From: Sphingobium chungbukense
GTDB lineage: Bacteria > Pseudomonadota > Alphaproteobacteria > Sphingomonadales > Sphingomonadaceae
Direction of reading: 5' to 3'
Length of the DNA: 64,000 nt
Assembly (NCBI RefSeq): GCF_001005725.1
Contig: NZ_LBIC01000014.1
Span: 1-64,000, forward strand
The position numbers were made by a program, and so were the translations under genes. Within the stretch, counting starts at the first letter, position 1. Each line of letters opens with the position of its first letter. Below, piece by piece: positions 43,168 through 52,634 of the stretch. Under the pieces are notes generated by a model that saw nothing but the letters and a program-made list of their open reading frames with translations, ran no database searches and was not told the DNA's origin.

Positions 43168-43782
43168 TCAATTCCCTTCCATTTGCCCAGCACCCGAAAC
43201 AAGGCTTGCCGCCTCTTTGCTAAGGCCTTGCCAGCGTTTCTCCGACTTCAAATGAAGCCCGAACAGATCCAGTACCCGCATGCAGCTGTGATCGACCACG
43301 TCGGCCAGCGAGGTCGGCCGCGCATAGAAAGCCGGCACCGGGGGGAAGATCATCGCCCCCATTTCGGTGCAGGCCGTCATGTTGCGCAGGTGCGCCAGGT
43401 TGAGCGGCGTTTCGCGGGTGATCATCACAAGGCGGCGCCGTTCCTTCAGCATCACGTCGGCCGCACGGGTGATAAGGTTGTCGGACAGGGCGTGCGCCAC
43501 CGCGCCCAGCGTGCGCATCGAACAGGGCGCGATCGCCATGCCTTCGCACACGAACGAACCGCTGGCGATCGAGGCGCCGACGTTGCGGACGTTGTGCACC
43601 ACATCGGCCAGTGCTTCGAGCCGGGCCTTGCCTTCGGGCAGTTCCTCGCGAATGTTGAGCAGCGCCGCCGGAGACATCACCAGATGGGTTTCCCAACCGC
43701 CCGTCTCGCGCAGTAGCTCAAGCAGGCGAAGGCCATAGACCGAGCCGGTTGCGCCGGTCATCCCCACGACCATGCGCTTCAC
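43168..43782 (-). CDS. ubiX: UbiX-type flavin prenyltransferase
   Basis: This 204-residue flavoprotein has the UbiX start VVGMTGATGSVYGLRLLELL, the flavin stretch ASGSFVCEGMAIAPCSMRTL, and RRRLVMITRETPLNLAHLRNM. UbiX makes prenylated FMN from dimethylallyl phosphate; in VdcB/ShdB form it is dedicated to the UbiD partner. It is first in the operon, which argues for a specialised copy rather than the ubiquinone housekeeping gene. Confidence 0.93.
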   Translation of the reverse strand: MKRMVVGMTGATGSVYGLRLLELLRETGGWETHLVMSPAALLNIREELPEGKARLEALADVVHNVRNVGASIASGSFVCEGMAIAPCSMRTLGAVAHALSDNLITRAADVMLKERRRLVMITRETPLNLAHLRNMTACTEMGAMIFPPVPAFYARPTSLADVVDHSCMRVLDLFGLHLKSEKRWQGLSKEAASLVSGAGQMEGN

Positions 43783-43884
43783 GGCAGGACACTTTCCTGC
43801 GCGTTCTGGGCGGTCAAGGTAGCATAAGGCCTAACCCTGAAGGGCATGCTGAATTCCGTCTCCCACTCTTTTGCCGACATCATA

Positions 43885-43901
43885 CAATGCATTCCGCATT
43901 G
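43885..43901. promoter_or_regulatory. Palindrome upstream of the UbiX/VAO operon
   Basis: CAATGC-ATTCC-GCATTG is a perfect 6-5-6 inverted repeat 102 bp before the UbiX start, in the 157-bp gap after the aldehyde dehydrogenase gene. The half site resembles those of the other control regions but is spaced differently. It is a good operator candidate. Confidence 0.45.
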
Positions 43902-43939
43902 AGCAACGAAAATCTTGACTCCTCGGGACCGCATTCCGC

Positions 43940-45412
43940 TTACACCGGACTCTCGTTCCGGACCCCAACACTGATGGTCTTCATCTCCAAGAATTCTTCA
44001 ATACCGTGTCGCGAACCTTCTCGGCCAAGTCCCGATTCCTTGATGCCGCCAAACGGTGCGGTCTCGGTCGAGACGATGCCGCTGTTTAAGCCGACCATCC
44101 CGGTCTCAAGTCCTTCGGAAACCCGCCAGGCGCGGTCAATGTCGCGGGTGAAGGCATAGGCCGCCAGCCCCGAGCGCGTGGCGTTGGCAAGCGTTAGCGC
44201 TTCGACCTCGGTTTCGAAACGGAACACCGGGGCAACCGGCCCGAAAGTCTCCTCGTCCGCTAGCCGCATCGCCGGGCTCGCTCCGGTCAGAACAGTTGGT
44301 TGGAAGAACAGCTCTCCGGCCTCGTGTCCCTTGCCGCCTGTGACCAGCTGGGCACCTTGCGCCACGGCGTCGGCGACATGCCCGTGAACCTTGGCCAAGG
44401 CTGATGCGGTGATTAACGGTCCCTGGTCGGTTGCACCTTCAAGGCCGTTGCCGACCCGGAACGCGGAGACCCTGGCGGCCAGCGCCTCGACGAAGCGGTC
44501 ATGAATGCCGCTCTGCACCAGGATCCGGTTGGCGCAAACGCAGGTCTGTCCGGTGTTACGGAATTTCGATGCGATCACCCCCTCGACCGCCTGATCGAGA
44601 TCGGCATCGTCGAACACTAGCAGCGGGGCATTGCCGCCCAGTTCCATCGAAACCCGTTTCAGGGTGGTGGCGCATTGCGCAGTCAGCAGCTTGCCAACCG
44701 CGGTCGAACCGGTGAAAGTGAACTTGGTGACATCGGGATGGCTGGTCAGGACCGATCCGATCGCGGGTGCATCCCCGCAGACCACGTTGAACACGCCGGG
44801 CGGAATGCCCGCTTCGAGAGCGAGCTTTGCCAGAGCGCAAGCGGTCAGCGGGGTGAGTTCGGACGGTTTGAGGGTCACGGTGCAGCCCGCCGCCAGTGCA
44901 GGCGCGACCTTGCGGGTGATCATCGCGGCGGGAAAGTTCCACGGCGTAATGGCGCCAGCCACGCCGACCGGCTGACGGATCACGATAATCCGCCGCTCGG
45001 AACTGGCCGGAATGACCTCGCCATAGACACGGCGCGCCTCTTCGGCGAACCACTGGATGAAGCTTGCGGCGTAATCGACCTCGCCCAGCGCTTCGGCCAG
45101 CGGTTTGCCCTGTTCGGCGGTCATCAGCAGGGCCAGATCCTCGCGATGCAGCTGGACCAGTGCTAGCCAGCCCTGCAGCAGTCGGACACGCTCTTGCGCG
45201 GATCGCTTTCGCCAATCGGCATAGGTGCGGGAATTGCTTTCGATCGCCTGGCGAGTTTCGGCTTCGCCCAGTAGGCCAACTGTTGCGAGCGTCTTGCCGG
45301 TGGCGGGGTTCGTGACATCAAAGGTGGAGCTGGCTTCTACTGATTTCCCGTTGATGATCGACTGGTTGGTCAGAAAATCGCTGCGGTGGAGTGGAGGGAT
45401 TGTGACAGCCAA
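43940..45412 (-). CDS. Succinate-semialdehyde-type aldehyde dehydrogenase
   Basis: This protein of about 490 residues has ITPWNFPAAM, the base in MELGGNAPL, nucleophile in GQTCVCANR, and GLNSGIVSTETAPFGG and KESGLGREGS near the end, typical of the GabD subgroup. TTG 45412 was chosen because CAGGAG lies about 9 nt upstream. It may oxidise succinate semialdehyde or a related aliphatic aldehyde from ring cleavage. It sits downstream of the TonB receptor genes with a hairpin between. Confidence 0.85.
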   Translation of the reverse strand: MAVTIPPLHRSDFLTNQSIINGKSVEASSTFDVTNPATGKTLATVGLLGEAETRQAIESNSRTYADWRKRSAQERVRLLQGWLALVQLHREDLALLMTAEQGKPLAEALGEVDYAASFIQWFAEEARRVYGEVIPASSERRIIVIRQPVGVAGAITPWNFPAAMITRKVAPALAAGCTVTLKPSELTPLTACALAKLALEAGIPPGVFNVVCGDAPAIGSVLTSHPDVTKFTFTGSTAVGKLLTAQCATTLKRVSMELGGNAPLLVFDDADLDQAVEGVIASKFRNTGQTCVCANRILVQSGIHDRFVEALAARVSAFRVGNGLEGATDQGPLITASALAKVHGHVADAVAQGAQLVTGGKGHEAGELFFQPTVLTGASPAMRLADEETFGPVAPVFRFETEVEALTLANATRSGLAAYAFTRDIDRAWRVSEGLETGMVGLNSGIVSTETAPFGGIKESGLGREGSRHGIEEFLEMKTISVGVRNESPV

Positions 45413-45503
45413 TGTCTGAACTCCTGTGGCCGCAGGACCAGATGCCAAGCGGATGTTGGTCGGTTAGGCGGTGCTTCCGAAGCAAGCACGTCCGAAACGG
45501 TGA

Positions 45504-45527
45504 GGACGGCAGCGAACCGCCGCCCTC
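45504..45527 (-). terminator. Hairpin after the TonB-receptor operon
   Basis: In the minus-strand transcript AGGGCGGC pairs with GCCGUCCU (one G-U pair) around an 8-nt loop, 11 nt past the receptor stop. There is no clear U-run, so termination may be partial. Confidence 0.42.
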
Positions 45528-45537
45528 TGCTCTTGCG

Positions 45538-48033
45538 TTAGTACTTGTAGGCCAGCTTAAGGAACCATTCACGCGGACGTGAGTAAGTTGCCAGCGCTGT
45601 CCCCGCGACGTCACGGTCGACATATCCGCCCTGAATATACCGCTTATCGGTCAGGTTAGTTACACCAGCTGTCACTGTAAAATGCTCGCTACTCTCAGTA
45701 AATGATGCGCTTGCGCCGAATACGCTATAGCCAGGCTGCTTTAATTCAGAACTGTTTAGCGCATCTTTGTACGTTGTGCTCTGGTACGACCAATCGCCAC
45801 GAAGAGTCAGCTTGCCCCTGTCTCCTCGATAAACATCGGCGTTGAAAGAAGCCGAGCCAGTCCACTCCGGCACGAAGGCAAACTTCGAATTGAGGCCTAT
45901 CGGGAATGCCGCCGGATCGATTTCACGAAAATAAGCATCCAGATAACCAACACCGAATGTCAGTCGCAACCAATCGGCAGGAGCTGCTTCGCCTTCAATC
46001 TCGAAGCCCTTAATTCGACCAGTGCCAGCATTGCGCGCCCTAGGCGCGATGCCTTCGTTTACAACAACTTGGATGTTGCTGTAGTCGGAAAGAAACGCAG
46101 CGATATTAACGCGAAGTCGACGATCAAAAATCTCTGTTTTAAGACCTATCTCATAAGATTCTACAAATTCAGGAGTGAAAGAAGGGGCAACTTGCTCAGC
46201 AGGAAATATTCGTTGAGTAAATCCGCCGTTTTTGAAGCCTTTAGAATATGATGCATATGCGAGAACATCATCGCTAATCTTATAGTCCATTGAAATTGCC
46301 GGTGTCCACTCCTTCGCCTTTACAGCAACTTGAACAGCCGGCATCGTGTGGTTTCCGCCAGGGTTGGTGGCGGCAGGAGCGCATCCACCAGGTAGTGGGA
46401 AACCAAATAGTGGGCTGGCTGGGTCGGTCACTAGCAATGGCGTGGGTTGGCCAGTAACGCATTGGCTGAAAGCGATGAATACACCATCTGGATAGGGAAG
46501 AATTCCTGCCTGCCCGAGAGGTGCCGTGTAATCACGGTTAATAGTCTGGAACGACGGGTCAAAACGCTTTGTTTCGTCCGTGTAACGAATTCCCGGTGTT
46601 ATGGAAAATCGGTCGGTTACCTTGAAAGTGGCCTGCAGGTAAGCGGCATAGCTGTCGTTGTCAATCTTGCCACCACTGAAGAAATCCGCAAACCCGAAGC
46701 GCAGATCATTCTTGTCCTGTCCTTTTTCTTTCAGATAGTATCCGCCGAGCACAAACTTTAACCGGTCGTTCAACAAACTGCCGGTCAGCTGCAACTCCTG
46801 TGATGCCTGCCATAAGTCGATATTGTTGGTCAGCTGCAGATAGGGATGGGGCGTGCCATCAAAGTCGAACTGGATTGTTGCCTTTTGGTCGCGATAGGCG
46901 CTGATTGATTTGAGGTTAATGCCACCGAAATCATAGTCGAGTGTCAGGTTGGTGCCCCACAAATCGAAATCCGACTGGTTTTTCGTGCCCGACCAAGTCG
47001 AGTCGATATTGCCAGTTACCCATTGGGTAGTTGCACACAGGGGATTGTTGACTGGGGCAAGCTGACCGTCCGCGCCACAAACACCGGCCCCCCCCTGTAG
47101 CTTGTTCCATGCATATGTAGAGCTTGGGAATGCTAAGGTCCGCCCATTCCGATTGACGATCTGAAGCAGGTTGGGCGATTCAAAAAGGTTAACTAAAGTA
47201 GATGCGGCCATCTCCTCCCGGCGGATGTTGATGTCCCCACTGAGATTGACCGTGAGTTTGTCTGTCGGTTCCCATTTAAAGGCGACACGCCCACCAAAGC
47301 TATCTTTGTTACCCTGGCGACCGCCATCGAACAGACGTTTCTGATAGCCGTCGCGCGTTTCATAGGAAGCAACAGCCCGCATCGCTAGGTTGTCGTTCAG
47401 CGGTACATTGATAATGCCCTTGAAATCGGCGCGATTGAACCGGCCGGTTGCCGCTTCGAGCTTCAGGTCGAAATCCTTCTGCGGCTCAACCGAATTGACC
47501 ACGATCGCTCCGCCGATCGTGTTCTTGCCAAACAGCGTACCCTGCGGACCGCGCAAGACCTGGACGCTTGAAACGTCTGCCATGTCGAGTAGCGCTCCGA
47601 CGGAACGCGCGACATATACGCCATCTACATAGACGCCAACGCCGGGATCGACAGTGATGTTGAAGTCGGTCTGTCCGACGCCGCGGATGAAAGCGGTAAT
47701 CGAGGCACTCGAACCCGAGATGTTAGCAACCGGCGAAATGTTGACATTGGGAGCGAACTTGGCAACTTCCGCTACGTTGACGATCTGCTTTTCTTCGAGC
47801 ATCTCACCAGTCATCGCCGTGATCGCGATGGGTGTTTCCTGCAGATTTTCAGAGCGTTTCCGAGCTGTAACAATAATATCACCAAGTCCTGAAACTGCTG
47901 TCTCGGATTGTGGGTTACTATCCGATCTGTCTTGTGCATACACATGGGTCGGCGCTAGCAGTAAGAGCGCGAGCATCGGGGGCGCGTTCGACAGCAGTAG
48001 ATTTTTTATTTTTGGATGATTAATTTTCTTCAT
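45538..48033 (-). CDS. TonB-dependent outer-membrane receptor
   Basis: This 831-residue protein has a signal peptide, plug domain (DIIVTARKRSENLQETPIAI; RGPQGTLFGKNTIGGAI) and a 22-strand barrel ending in the aromatic residues FLKLAYKY. It resembles sphingomonad receptors of the FecA/CirA class found in catabolic operons. AAGGAGG precedes ATG 48033. Last in the operon, it probably takes up an aromatic compound or its complex; the ligand is unknown. Confidence 0.93.
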   Translation of the reverse strand: MKKINHPKIKNLLLSNAPPMLALLLLAPTHVYAQDRSDSNPQSETAVSGLGDIIVTARKRSENLQETPIAITAMTGEMLEEKQIVNVAEVAKFAPNVNISPVANISGSSASITAFIRGVGQTDFNITVDPGVGVYVDGVYVARSVGALLDMADVSSVQVLRGPQGTLFGKNTIGGAIVVNSVEPQKDFDLKLEAATGRFNRADFKGIINVPLNDNLAMRAVASYETRDGYQKRLFDGGRQGNKDSFGGRVAFKWEPTDKLTVNLSGDINIRREEMAASTLVNLFESPNLLQIVNRNGRTLAFPSSTYAWNKLQGGAGVCGADGQLAPVNNPLCATTQWVTGNIDSTWSGTKNQSDFDLWGTNLTLDYDFGGINLKSISAYRDQKATIQFDFDGTPHPYLQLTNNIDLWQASQELQLTGSLLNDRLKFVLGGYYLKEKGQDKNDLRFGFADFFSGGKIDNDSYAAYLQATFKVTDRFSITPGIRYTDETKRFDPSFQTINRDYTAPLGQAGILPYPDGVFIAFSQCVTGQPTPLLVTDPASPLFGFPLPGGCAPAATNPGGNHTMPAVQVAVKAKEWTPAISMDYKISDDVLAYASYSKGFKNGGFTQRIFPAEQVAPSFTPEFVESYEIGLKTEIFDRRLRVNIAAFLSDYSNIQVVVNEGIAPRARNAGTGRIKGFEIEGEAAPADWLRLTFGVGYLDAYFREIDPAAFPIGLNSKFAFVPEWTGSASFNADVYRGDRGKLTLRGDWSYQSTTYKDALNSSELKQPGYSVFGASASFTESSEHFTVTAGVTNLTDKRYIQGGYVDRDVAGTALATYSRPREWFLKLAYKY

Positions 48034-48060
48034 GGCATCCTCCTTGATTAAAGTTATTGT

Positions 48061-50241
48061 TTAAATTTTCGTTTCTATAGTTATTCCAATCTTACGAGGT
48101 TGTTCATAGAACCCGTCGGTTCCCAACGTTCCGGGGCGCACGGTTTGCAGCACCTTCTCGTTGGTCAGGTTCGTCACCCACAGGCCGACCTTGAAGGCTT
48201 CGCTTCCAGGCTGCCAATTGATCGAGAGGTTAGACAGGGTGTAGGGGCGCTGCGAGAATATGTTGGCGAAGTCGTAGTATACCCTGGAACTCCACAGCAG
48301 ATTTCCGGCCAGAGTGACGCGCCCGTTGCCGACGTCATGGCTCCAATCAAACCCCACATTGCCCGACCATTCAGGCGCCCGGGTCATGACCTTGCCTGAA
48401 GCATCGTAGGGAGCAGCCACGTTGCCGGCGTAGTTGCCGTTGCCATTCACGATCGGCGTAAAGCCCTGGGCGTTGGGGAAATCCTTGTAGCGGGCATGGG
48501 TATAGGCAACCGCCGCACGCAGCCTTAGGTCGCGGACCGGATTGATGATGGTCTCAAACTCGCCGCCATAGATTTCGGCGTTGGCTGCATTCTGCAGGAT
48601 GTATCCGGGACCGGTCGGAGCCTTCGACTGAAGTTGGAGGCCCTTGTAGTCGTAATAATAGGCGGCAAGGTTGGTGCGCAGCCATTCCAATGGATCGGAC
48701 TTGATCCCGAATTCAGCCGCCTTGATGTTCTCCGGATTGACCGGGGTGCCGCTGATTCCCGCCATGTTGTATACCCCGCTCTTGAACGCGGTGCTGTAGG
48801 TGGCGTAGACGTTAGTCTTGTCGGTCACCTCATAACGGATACCGACTTTGTAGTTAAACTTTTTGAACGTTTTTGAAACGTCATTGACCAGCAATACGCC
48901 ATTGTTACTTTGGCTAAACCAGCGCGTCTCGGTAGTGTATCGGCCGCCGAGCGTGATGAACAGGTTCGGCTGAACCTCATAGGTGCCTTCGGCAAAGACC
49001 GCGAATGAGCGTCCATCAAGCTTGGGTGTCAACGACGGCCCTGCCAAGGGCAGAGCTGGGTTGGTGGTGGTCCAAGGCTCGAGGACCGGGGCACCACCGC
49101 CGAACTGGTAGAAGTACCCGCCGACCAGCCACTGGAAGCGGCCGGGATTGGCCGAACTCAGCTTGATTTCCTGACTGCCCGACTCCGATTCAAACACTGC
49201 CGGAAAGTTCGACAGCTTTATGTTCGAGGCATCGCCATCGGTCGTCTGCCGCCAGCGCAGGTTGAGAAAACCGGTGGTGGTTTCAAGCAGGACGCTACCC
49301 AGATCGAGCCGGGTGTGCAGTGCCGCGCTCCAACGTGTGAGGTTGAGCAACGGCACCTCGGTCAACGAGGCCTGCCAGGCACGGGTCGGTACGATCACGC
49401 CCGGCCAATTGTTGCCTGCGGTGTTGCCATCCAGCGGCTGCGGCGAATTGGTGGTGCTTTCCTGGTTGAAGTATTCCCCGGTCAGAACAACCTTGAAATT
49501 GTCGGTCGGCTTGAACAGCAACTTGCTGCGCAGGTCGATGACGCGCTGGTTGCCCAGAGTGCCTCCACGGACCAGATCGTCGATGTATCCGTCGTTTTTG
49601 CGGAAAAGCGCGGCAAAGTCAGCCGCGACCTTGTCGCCCATTGGCCCGGTAAAATAGAGCCGGGCGTCGTAATCGCCGGCATCGCGCCTCATCCGGCCCA
49701 AGCGCAGCGAAGCCTTGCCGCGGAAGTCGAAGCTGGGATCGGGGGTGATGACGTTGATCAGTCCGCCGGTGGCATTGCGACCGAAGGTCGTGCCCTGCGG
49801 CCCGCGCAGCACCTCGACCCGCTCGACCTCGACCAGGTCGATCCAGTTGGCGGCCGATTCCGGTTGGTAGACGCCGTCGACGTAGGTTGCGATATTGGGT
49901 TCATCACCAACCGAAATGCCGGTTGAGCCGACGCCGCGTACGACCGGCTGGAAGACACCCATATTACGGCTGCCGATGAAGCCTGGCACAACCTGAGTGA
50001 GGGAGCGGACCGTTGAAACATCGGCGGAAGCAAGAGCATCGCCGGTAACCGCAGTAACTGCAACCGGCACGGTTTGCAGCTTGGCCTCGTGCCGAGTGGC
50101 GGTGACGATAATGTCACCTAGACCCGTGCTGGCAGGCTGGGATTCGTCCGTTTCGCTTGTGAAGTCTTGTGCTAAGGCCATCTGCGGCGTCAGCGCGGTC
50201 ACTCCCAACAAGGCGACAAAAAAGCAATCATACCTTTTCAT
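48061..50241 (-). CDS. TonB-dependent outer-membrane receptor
   Basis: This 726-residue receptor has a signal peptide, plug (DIIVTATRHEAKLQTVPVAV; RGPQGTTFGRNATGG) and beta-barrel ending KIGITIETKI. It differs clearly from the neighbouring receptor, so the pair likely bind different ligands. It starts 27 nt after the isomerase gene with GGGGGGA as ribosome site. Its place behind oxygenase genes suggests uptake of the substrate they use. Confidence 0.93.
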   Translation of the reverse strand: MKRYDCFFVALLGVTALTPQMALAQDFTSETDESQPASTGLGDIIVTATRHEAKLQTVPVAVTAVTGDALASADVSTVRSLTQVVPGFIGSRNMGVFQPVVRGVGSTGISVGDEPNIATYVDGVYQPESAANWIDLVEVERVEVLRGPQGTTFGRNATGGLINVITPDPSFDFRGKASLRLGRMRRDAGDYDARLYFTGPMGDKVAADFAALFRKNDGYIDDLVRGGTLGNQRVIDLRSKLLFKPTDNFKVVLTGEYFNQESTTNSPQPLDGNTAGNNWPGVIVPTRAWQASLTEVPLLNLTRWSAALHTRLDLGSVLLETTTGFLNLRWRQTTDGDASNIKLSNFPAVFESESGSQEIKLSSANPGRFQWLVGGYFYQFGGGAPVLEPWTTTNPALPLAGPSLTPKLDGRSFAVFAEGTYEVQPNLFITLGGRYTTETRWFSQSNNGVLLVNDVSKTFKKFNYKVGIRYEVTDKTNVYATYSTAFKSGVYNMAGISGTPVNPENIKAAEFGIKSDPLEWLRTNLAAYYYDYKGLQLQSKAPTGPGYILQNAANAEIYGGEFETIINPVRDLRLRAAVAYTHARYKDFPNAQGFTPIVNGNGNYAGNVAAPYDASGKVMTRAPEWSGNVGFDWSHDVGNGRVTLAGNLLWSSRVYYDFANIFSQRPYTLSNLSINWQPGSEAFKVGLWVTNLTNEKVLQTVRPGTLGTDGFYEQPRKIGITIETKI

Positions 50242-50268
50242 GCATCCCCCCTTGTGTAATCGAATTTT

Positions 50269-50862
50269 TTATTTTGACTTGTTCAAATACTCGGCAAGAA
50301 AATCCAATCGGTCATTCCCCCAGAAAACCTGGTCGTCAACGAACATCAGCGGCGCACCGTACACGCCGCGCTGGATCGCCTGGCTCCGGGCCTTGCGATA
50401 TTCGTTCTGGCCAGTCGGCGATTCAACGAAGGCAATCAGCGCCTCAGCGTCGAGACCCGCTGCTTTGGCGCATGCGGCCAGCTCGTTGCGGTCGCCCGGA
50501 TCGATCCCCTGGCCCCAGATCCGGCGGTAGGCATCGGTCACAAATGCCTCGGCCTTACCGTGCTCGCGGGCGAACAGCACCGCGCAATTCCAGTCTGCGC
50601 AAGCGAAGCTCGCCGGGAAGGTGAGGGGCACCCCATAACGTTCGGCCCAGCGCTCAAGGTCTGCCTTCATGACCTTGATCTTGGGCAAGACTTCGCGATT
50701 GGACGGGCCATAGTTGCCGGCGGCAATTTTGGCTTCAGGAATGTCAATCGGCCAGTATTCCACCGTGCTTCCCGCTGCCCGCGCGATCCCCGGCAGCTTG
50801 AGCTGGGCAAGGTAGCTGAACGGGCTGATGAAATCGAAGTAGAAGTCGATCGTGCGGGTCAT
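50269..50862 (-). CDS. nahD: 2-hydroxychromene-2-carboxylate isomerase
   Basis: This 197-residue DsbA/kappa-GST-fold protein has FYFDFISPFSY at the start (Ser where DsbA has Cys, the glutathione-activating position) and GVYGAPLMFVDDQVFWGNDRL near the end. The NahD family isomerises 2-hydroxychromene-2-carboxylate to a hydroxybenzylidenepyruvate in naphthalene-type pathways, with glutathione. The start overlaps the oxygenase alpha stop (ATGA). With the BphC-type dioxygenase in the same operon it points to a bicyclic aromatic substrate. Confidence 0.87.
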   Translation of the reverse strand: MTRTIDFYFDFISPFSYLAQLKLPGIARAAGSTVEYWPIDIPEAKIAAGNYGPSNREVLPKIKVMKADLERWAERYGVPLTFPASFACADWNCAVLFAREHGKAEAFVTDAYRRIWGQGIDPGDRNELAACAKAAGLDAEALIAFVESPTGQNEYRKARSQAIQRGVYGAPLMFVDDQVFWGNDRLDFLAEYLNKSK

Positions 50863-52121
50863 GCCGGTTCCACCTCAAAGCCGACCATTTTGCGATAATT
50901 GTCCCAGAACCCGATGATCGCGCCCTCGGTGACGAGATGGTCGGCATCCTCGGCTCGACCGCCACCCATCGCGATGTAGGACGTCGCGCTTGCCTCGCCG
51001 ACGATGGCGTTCTGGACGATTTCCACCGCTTCGCCGTCTTCCATCGAAATGAGTCCTGCAGGTCCGATCAGGTTAGCCTGTTTTAGCCGGATGGCCTGCA
51101 TTTCCTCGTCGTCGTCCTGGTAGCCGAAATGGGTCCAGACCAATTCGAATTCGTCTGGGCCGTAAGTCACGGTCTGGCGTACGGCGAGCGTGTTCTGGAT
51201 CTGCTGGAGGACGAGGTTGGGGTAGACCGCGAGGATCACCAGAGTGACATTGTCCGCGAACTCCTGCCGACCTTTCAGCAGCGACATGTCCTGCAGCTTG
51301 AATTCGGTGTCGAAGGTGCGGGAATCGCCGTAGGCCTGCTTGTCGGCGGCATCGTCGTTGCTGGCCGCGATCGAATAGAGCAGCGAGTGGCGTTTGTTGG
51401 CATCCATAAGCGCCTTACCGGTCTGGGTTGAGCGATACAGACCGAACGTGTTGTGGAATAGGTGCAGCAGGCTCGCGTGGTAGGGATCGCGGGTGTTCTC
51501 CGCGTAAAGCTTCCAATTCCCGCGGATGCGCTGGCGCTGGTCGCCCAGAACGGTGACGGGTTTGCACATGATCCGCTCGATCTGCTCGACCACGATCGGA
51601 CCGAGGAAATCACGGCAGGATTCAACCGTTTCGGAGAAAGAAGCGAAGACCAGACCGTTGACCGATTCGGTGCGTAACTGTCTCAGATTGTGCTGGCTCA
51701 TGTCAAAATCGCCAGGCATCCCGCCTTGCCCCTTGAGGCCGCGGCGGAAGGGCACGCCGATCAGCTTACCCTTCAGGTCGTAGGCCCACTGGTGGTAGAC
51801 GCATTCCAGACTTGAGCGGTTGCCGCGCATTTCGCGGCAGACCAGGGCACCGCGATGGGCGCAGCGATTGACCACGACATGCACCGAGCCGTCGCTGTCG
51901 CGCGTGAGGATCACCGGCGTTTCGCCCACGAAGGTCGATTTGAAATCACCTGCCTTCGGAACTTCAGCTTCAAGTCCGACGAAGGACCAGCAGTCACCCT
52001 TAAAAATTTTCTCCTGTTCGCGATCATAGTACTGGCGATCGGTGAAAACGCGGTACGGAACCCGGCATCCGGCAGTGGACGGGGCTTGATCCAAGGTGTC
52101 TTGTTGCTGGGCAATGGACAT
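50859..52121 (-). CDS. Salicylate/anthranilate-type Rieske hydroxylase, alpha subunit
   Basis: This 420-residue oxygenase has Rieske ligands C87, H89, C107 and H110 (CAHRG, CVYHQW) and iron ligands D212, H215 and H220 in RDPYHASLLH. YHQWAYDLKGKLIGVPFRRG is typical of sphingomonad salicylate 1-hydroxylases and of AndAc-type anthranilate dioxygenases. It would convert salicylate or a like acid to catechol. It is followed by the isomerase and preceded by its beta subunit. A related copy lies at 57032-58312. Confidence 0.88.
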   Translation of the reverse strand: MSIAQQQDTLDQAPSTAGCRVPYRVFTDRQYYDREQEKIFKGDCWSFVGLEAEVPKAGDFKSTFVGETPVILTRDSDGSVHVVVNRCAHRGALVCREMRGNRSSLECVYHQWAYDLKGKLIGVPFRRGLKGQGGMPGDFDMSQHNLRQLRTESVNGLVFASFSETVESCRDFLGPIVVEQIERIMCKPVTVLGDQRQRIRGNWKLYAENTRDPYHASLLHLFHNTFGLYRSTQTGKALMDANKRHSLLYSIAASNDDAADKQAYGDSRTFDTEFKLQDMSLLKGRQEFADNVTLVILAVYPNLVLQQIQNTLAVRQTVTYGPDEFELVWTHFGYQDDDEEMQAIRLKQANLIGPAGLISMEDGEAVEIVQNAIVGEASATSYIAMGGGRAEDADHLVTEGAIIGFWDNYRKMVGFEVEPA

Positions 52122-52145
52122 GATTGGGTGCTTTCAACTTTGCAG

Positions 52146-52634
52146 CTAGATCGGGCGGACCATCATCGTATCGATGAGGTGGGTGTCGAAGATTGCGGTC
52201 TTGGAAAGGAAGCGCGAGCCAGCGCCGGAAACGTCGATTTGATCGACATATTTTCCGGAATTGTAGATCGACGTCTGACCGTCGTTGCGCGTCATCAGGA
52301 CCACATAGTTGGTCTGTGTGGTGACGATCTGCCCGCTGGTCGACTTCACGCGGGTCGGACCGAGAATATGCCGGTAGCTGTGCGCGGGAAAGATATTGGC
52401 GCGGCGCAAAGAGACGATGCGATCGACCAGCATGCCGCGGCTGTCGCAGAACACCGCAGCCAGGTTCAGCGAACGATTGTGGTTCTCCGCTGAGATCACA
52501 CTGTACTGGCACTTTTCTTCAAACAGGTTAGGCCATTCTTCCAACCGGTCGTCATCGATCAGTTCCGCATGAAGCGCATTAAGTTGCGCAGCGGCATGCT
52601 GAAACTGCATCTGCTCAAGGGTGGGAAGGCCCAT
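52146..52634 (-). CDS. Rieske hydroxylase, beta subunit
   Basis: This 162-residue SnoaL-fold subunit has ELIDDDRLEEWPNLF, CDSRGMLVDRIVSLR and TRNDGQTSIYNSGKY, as in AndAd and AhdA2-type small subunits. ATG 52634 overlaps the ferredoxin stop by one base (TGATG). It pairs with the alpha subunit that follows. Confidence 0.9.
   Translation of the reverse strand: MGLPTLEQMQFQHAAAQLNALHAELIDDDRLEEWPNLFEEKCQYSVISAENHNRSLNLAAVFCDSRGMLVDRIVSLRRANIFPAHSYRHILGPTRVKSTSGQIVTTQTNYVVLMTRNDGQTSIYNSGKYVDQIDVSGAGSRFLSKTAIFDTHLIDTMMVRPI

Noticed and set aside
43168-43782. UbiX as the ubiquinone-biosynthesis housekeeping gene
   Set aside because: Its place as first gene in an operon with UbiD and a VdcD-like subunit fits a dedicated decarboxylase partner better.
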